From Spirochaetaceae bacterium (GTDB lineage Bacteria > Spirochaetota > Spirochaetia > DSM-27196 > SLAA01), in NCBI GenBank assembly GCA_003564775.1, contig PXEI01000082.1, forward strand, positions 1 to 5,962: DNA of 5,962 bases, given 5' to 3'. The notes beneath the pieces are model-generated. The model did not search any database. It saw nothing but the letters and a program-made list of their open reading frames with translations, and was not told the origin of the DNA. Positions 4,652 to 5,962 of the stretch are shown piece after piece. A program made the translations under genes and the position numbers. Numbering within the stretch: the first letter of the stretch is position 1; every line of letters begins with the position of its first letter.

Positions 4652-5962
4652 CTATATGCGGTGCTCGTCGACATGAAACTGCCGTACCGATCGAACTGCA
4701 TGTGGATCGTCGGAGATCTCACACGCCTTTCGGATCATTCGTTGCAGTTCCTCGTCCGAAAGCGGCTTGTCAATTGCGCTGATGTCGTACGCTATGCCGA
4801 AACGGGGTAAGTCACGATGGCTGGAGTCGATGTTGTTTGCCCCGGACTCAAAAATCGCGTCGCTGATAGCCTTCTTGGTACCACGTCGGTCACTGTGCAC
4901 AACCGAGAGCGCCCAGTATGGGGGGCGGGTATCAAGACTGATCTGAAGTTTGGGCCGAAACACCGTGTCCCGTATAGCGCCACGTTGATCGAGCATGTGT
5001 GCGCTCATTGCCATGTGCACCGCTATTCGCGGTTGTGCGTCCTCGGTAGCCGCTCCAATGTGGGGTGTCGTTGTTACCAGGCTTAGATCAGCGTAGGGGT
5101 TGTGCCAGCCGTCCTCTCTACTGCCTGGTTCATTTGGGAACACATCAACCGCTGCCGCCCGAATTGAGCCGTCGGCAAGGGCCTGTTTCAGGTCTTCCGG
5201 ATCATAGAGAAAGTCACGTGCCGCATTGATGAAGACACGTGGGCTCTTCTTCCCGCACTCGGCTGCCAACTGCGCAAAGTGTTCAGCGGTGATGATGTTC
5301 ACATTCTTTTTTCCGTCCGAGTCCTCGGCAGAAAGGTGCAAGGTGAGAACATCTGCCTTGCGGAAGGCTTCCTCAATTGATGAGCACGCGGTCCAGCCCA
5401 ACGCGTTTCCCACCTCGCGGGCGATATCGGACTGGTCATAAAAGAACACCCGCATACCAAGCGAAGCGGCCATCTGCGCCACCTGGCGGCCGATATTCCC
5501 TAGTCCGACGACCGCTATATGCTTGCCTGCAACCTCAAAGCGCCCGCTACTCTCTTTAGTCCAGAGGTGTTCGCGTCCGGCCTCATGAGCAATGAATATC
5601 CGTCGAGCAAGGCAGATCATCTCACCAATTACCATCTCAGCTACCGAGCGGCCGTTGCTAATTGGGTCGTTCATGACCATTACGCCGTGACGTGCACACG
5701 CGTGTTTGTCTACCGAGTCGTCGCCTATGCAGCAGAGCAAGACAGCCGCGAGGTGCGGCGATGCTTGGAGCACTCGCTCGTCAACCGGAAAGCGGCTCCG
5801 TTTAAAGAGAAGATCGTGACCGCCTTCCTGGAGCCGTTGGCATACATAGTCCACGTCTCGGGTAGCTGTTTCGGGGAGGCGCTCAACTTCAATCCCGAAC
5901 GACTCAAGTTCCTGGTCAAGTGTTGAGTGTGGGTTCTCGAGCACCAACGCCTTTGACAGACG
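4652..5962 (-). CDS. serA: D-3-phosphoglycerate dehydrogenase (SerA-like) with C-terminal ACT-like domain, 5' end missing
   Basis: 436 residues are visible; the frame is open to the right edge. A TTG at 5947 is probably not the start, because the upstream residues R-L-S-K-A-L-V-L-E-N already form the first strand of the fold. Numbering is from the first visible residue. The enzyme family oxidises 3-phosphoglycerate with NAD+, the first step of serine synthesis, in the cytosol. Support: NGRSVAEMVIGE (103-114), matching the SerA block N-T-R-S-V-A-E; the NAD-binding GLGNIG (153-158) with D176 at the end of the next strand; and the catalytic triad Arg249 (INAARD), Glu278 (VDVFPNEP) and His301 (TPHIGAAT). 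The C-terminal segment from about 345 (PPYWALSVVHSDRRG, then GANNIDSS) looks like an ACT domain, which binds serine for feedback inhibition in E. coli SerA. Oddities: A-R-D replaces the usual S-R-G after the catalytic strand, and a few extra residues sit before it (about 208-240). Another 2-hydroxyacid dehydrogenase role is possible. It is upstream of the methyltransferase gene by 21 bp. Confidence 0.85.
   Translation of the reverse strand, partial: RLSKALVLENPHSTLDQELESFGIEVERLPETATRDVDYVCQRLQEGGHDLLFKRSRFPVDERVLQASPHLAAVLLCCIGDDSVDKHACARHGVMVMNDPISNGRSVAEMVIGEMICLARRIFIAHEAGREHLWTKESSGRFEVAGKHIAVVGLGNIGRQVAQMAASLGMRVFFYDQSDIAREVGNALGWTACSSIEEAFRKADVLTLHLSAEDSDGKKNVNIITAEHFAQLAAECGKKSPRVFINAARDFLYDPEDLKQALADGSIRAAAVDVFPNEPGSREDGWHNPYADLSLVTTTPHIGAATEDAQPRIAVHMAMSAHMLDQRGAIRDTVFRPKLQISLDTRPPYWALSVVHSDRRGTKKAISDAIFESGANNIDSSHRDLPRFGIAYDISAIDKPLSDEELQRMIRKACEISDDPHAVRSVRQFHVDEHRI

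Noticed and set aside
5519..5926. Plus-strand open frame of 135 codons opposite the SerA-like gene
   Set aside because: The minus-strand frame encodes conserved dehydrogenase blocks throughout this stretch, so this is an antisense shadow.

Overview
The window is ordinary protein-coding bacterial DNA, fairly GC-rich by eye. It holds three complete genes and two genes cut by its edges. There are no RNA genes, mobile elements, CRISPR arrays or long repeats that I can see. A free-living, motile, Gram-negative-type bacterium is suggested by the large membrane chemoreceptor with a Cache sensor. A spirochaete is my best guess from the flavour of the proteins, but this is a weak inference.

Layout, left to right. 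(1) Bases 1-197, minus strand: the first 65 codons of an AMP-forming acyl-CoA synthetase (FadD-like), running off the left edge. (2) Bases 198-332: a divergent intergenic region with a candidate promoter for the plus-strand gene, a TTGACA box on the minus strand and an 8-bp direct repeat at 22-bp spacing. (3) Bases 333-1685, plus strand: hemW, a radical-SAM heme chaperone with a low-complexity insert encoded by a 9-bp tandem repeat. (4) Bases 1663-3780, minus strand: a methyl-accepting chemotaxis protein with a periplasmic Cache domain, converging on hemW with a 23-bp overlap of the 3' ends. (5) Bases 3781-3910: the mcp leader region. (6) Bases 3911-4630, minus strand: a class I SAM-dependent methyltransferase. 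(7) Bases 4652-5962, minus strand: a SerA-type phosphoglycerate dehydrogenase with a C-terminal ACT-like domain, whose 5' end lies beyond the right edge.

The serA-like gene and the methyltransferase are 21 bp apart on one strand and are probably cotranscribed. The mcp follows 130 bp later with its own good ribosome binding site and probably its own promoter. The genes do not form one obvious pathway: serine synthesis, an unassigned methyl transfer, chemosensing, heme handling and fatty-acid activation sit side by side. I found no convincing new multi-gene system. The points most worth a second look are the repeat-encoded insert in HemW, the two possible hemW starts around a promoter that would make one of them leaderless, and the altered catalytic-loop and serine-site residues of the SerA-like enzyme.
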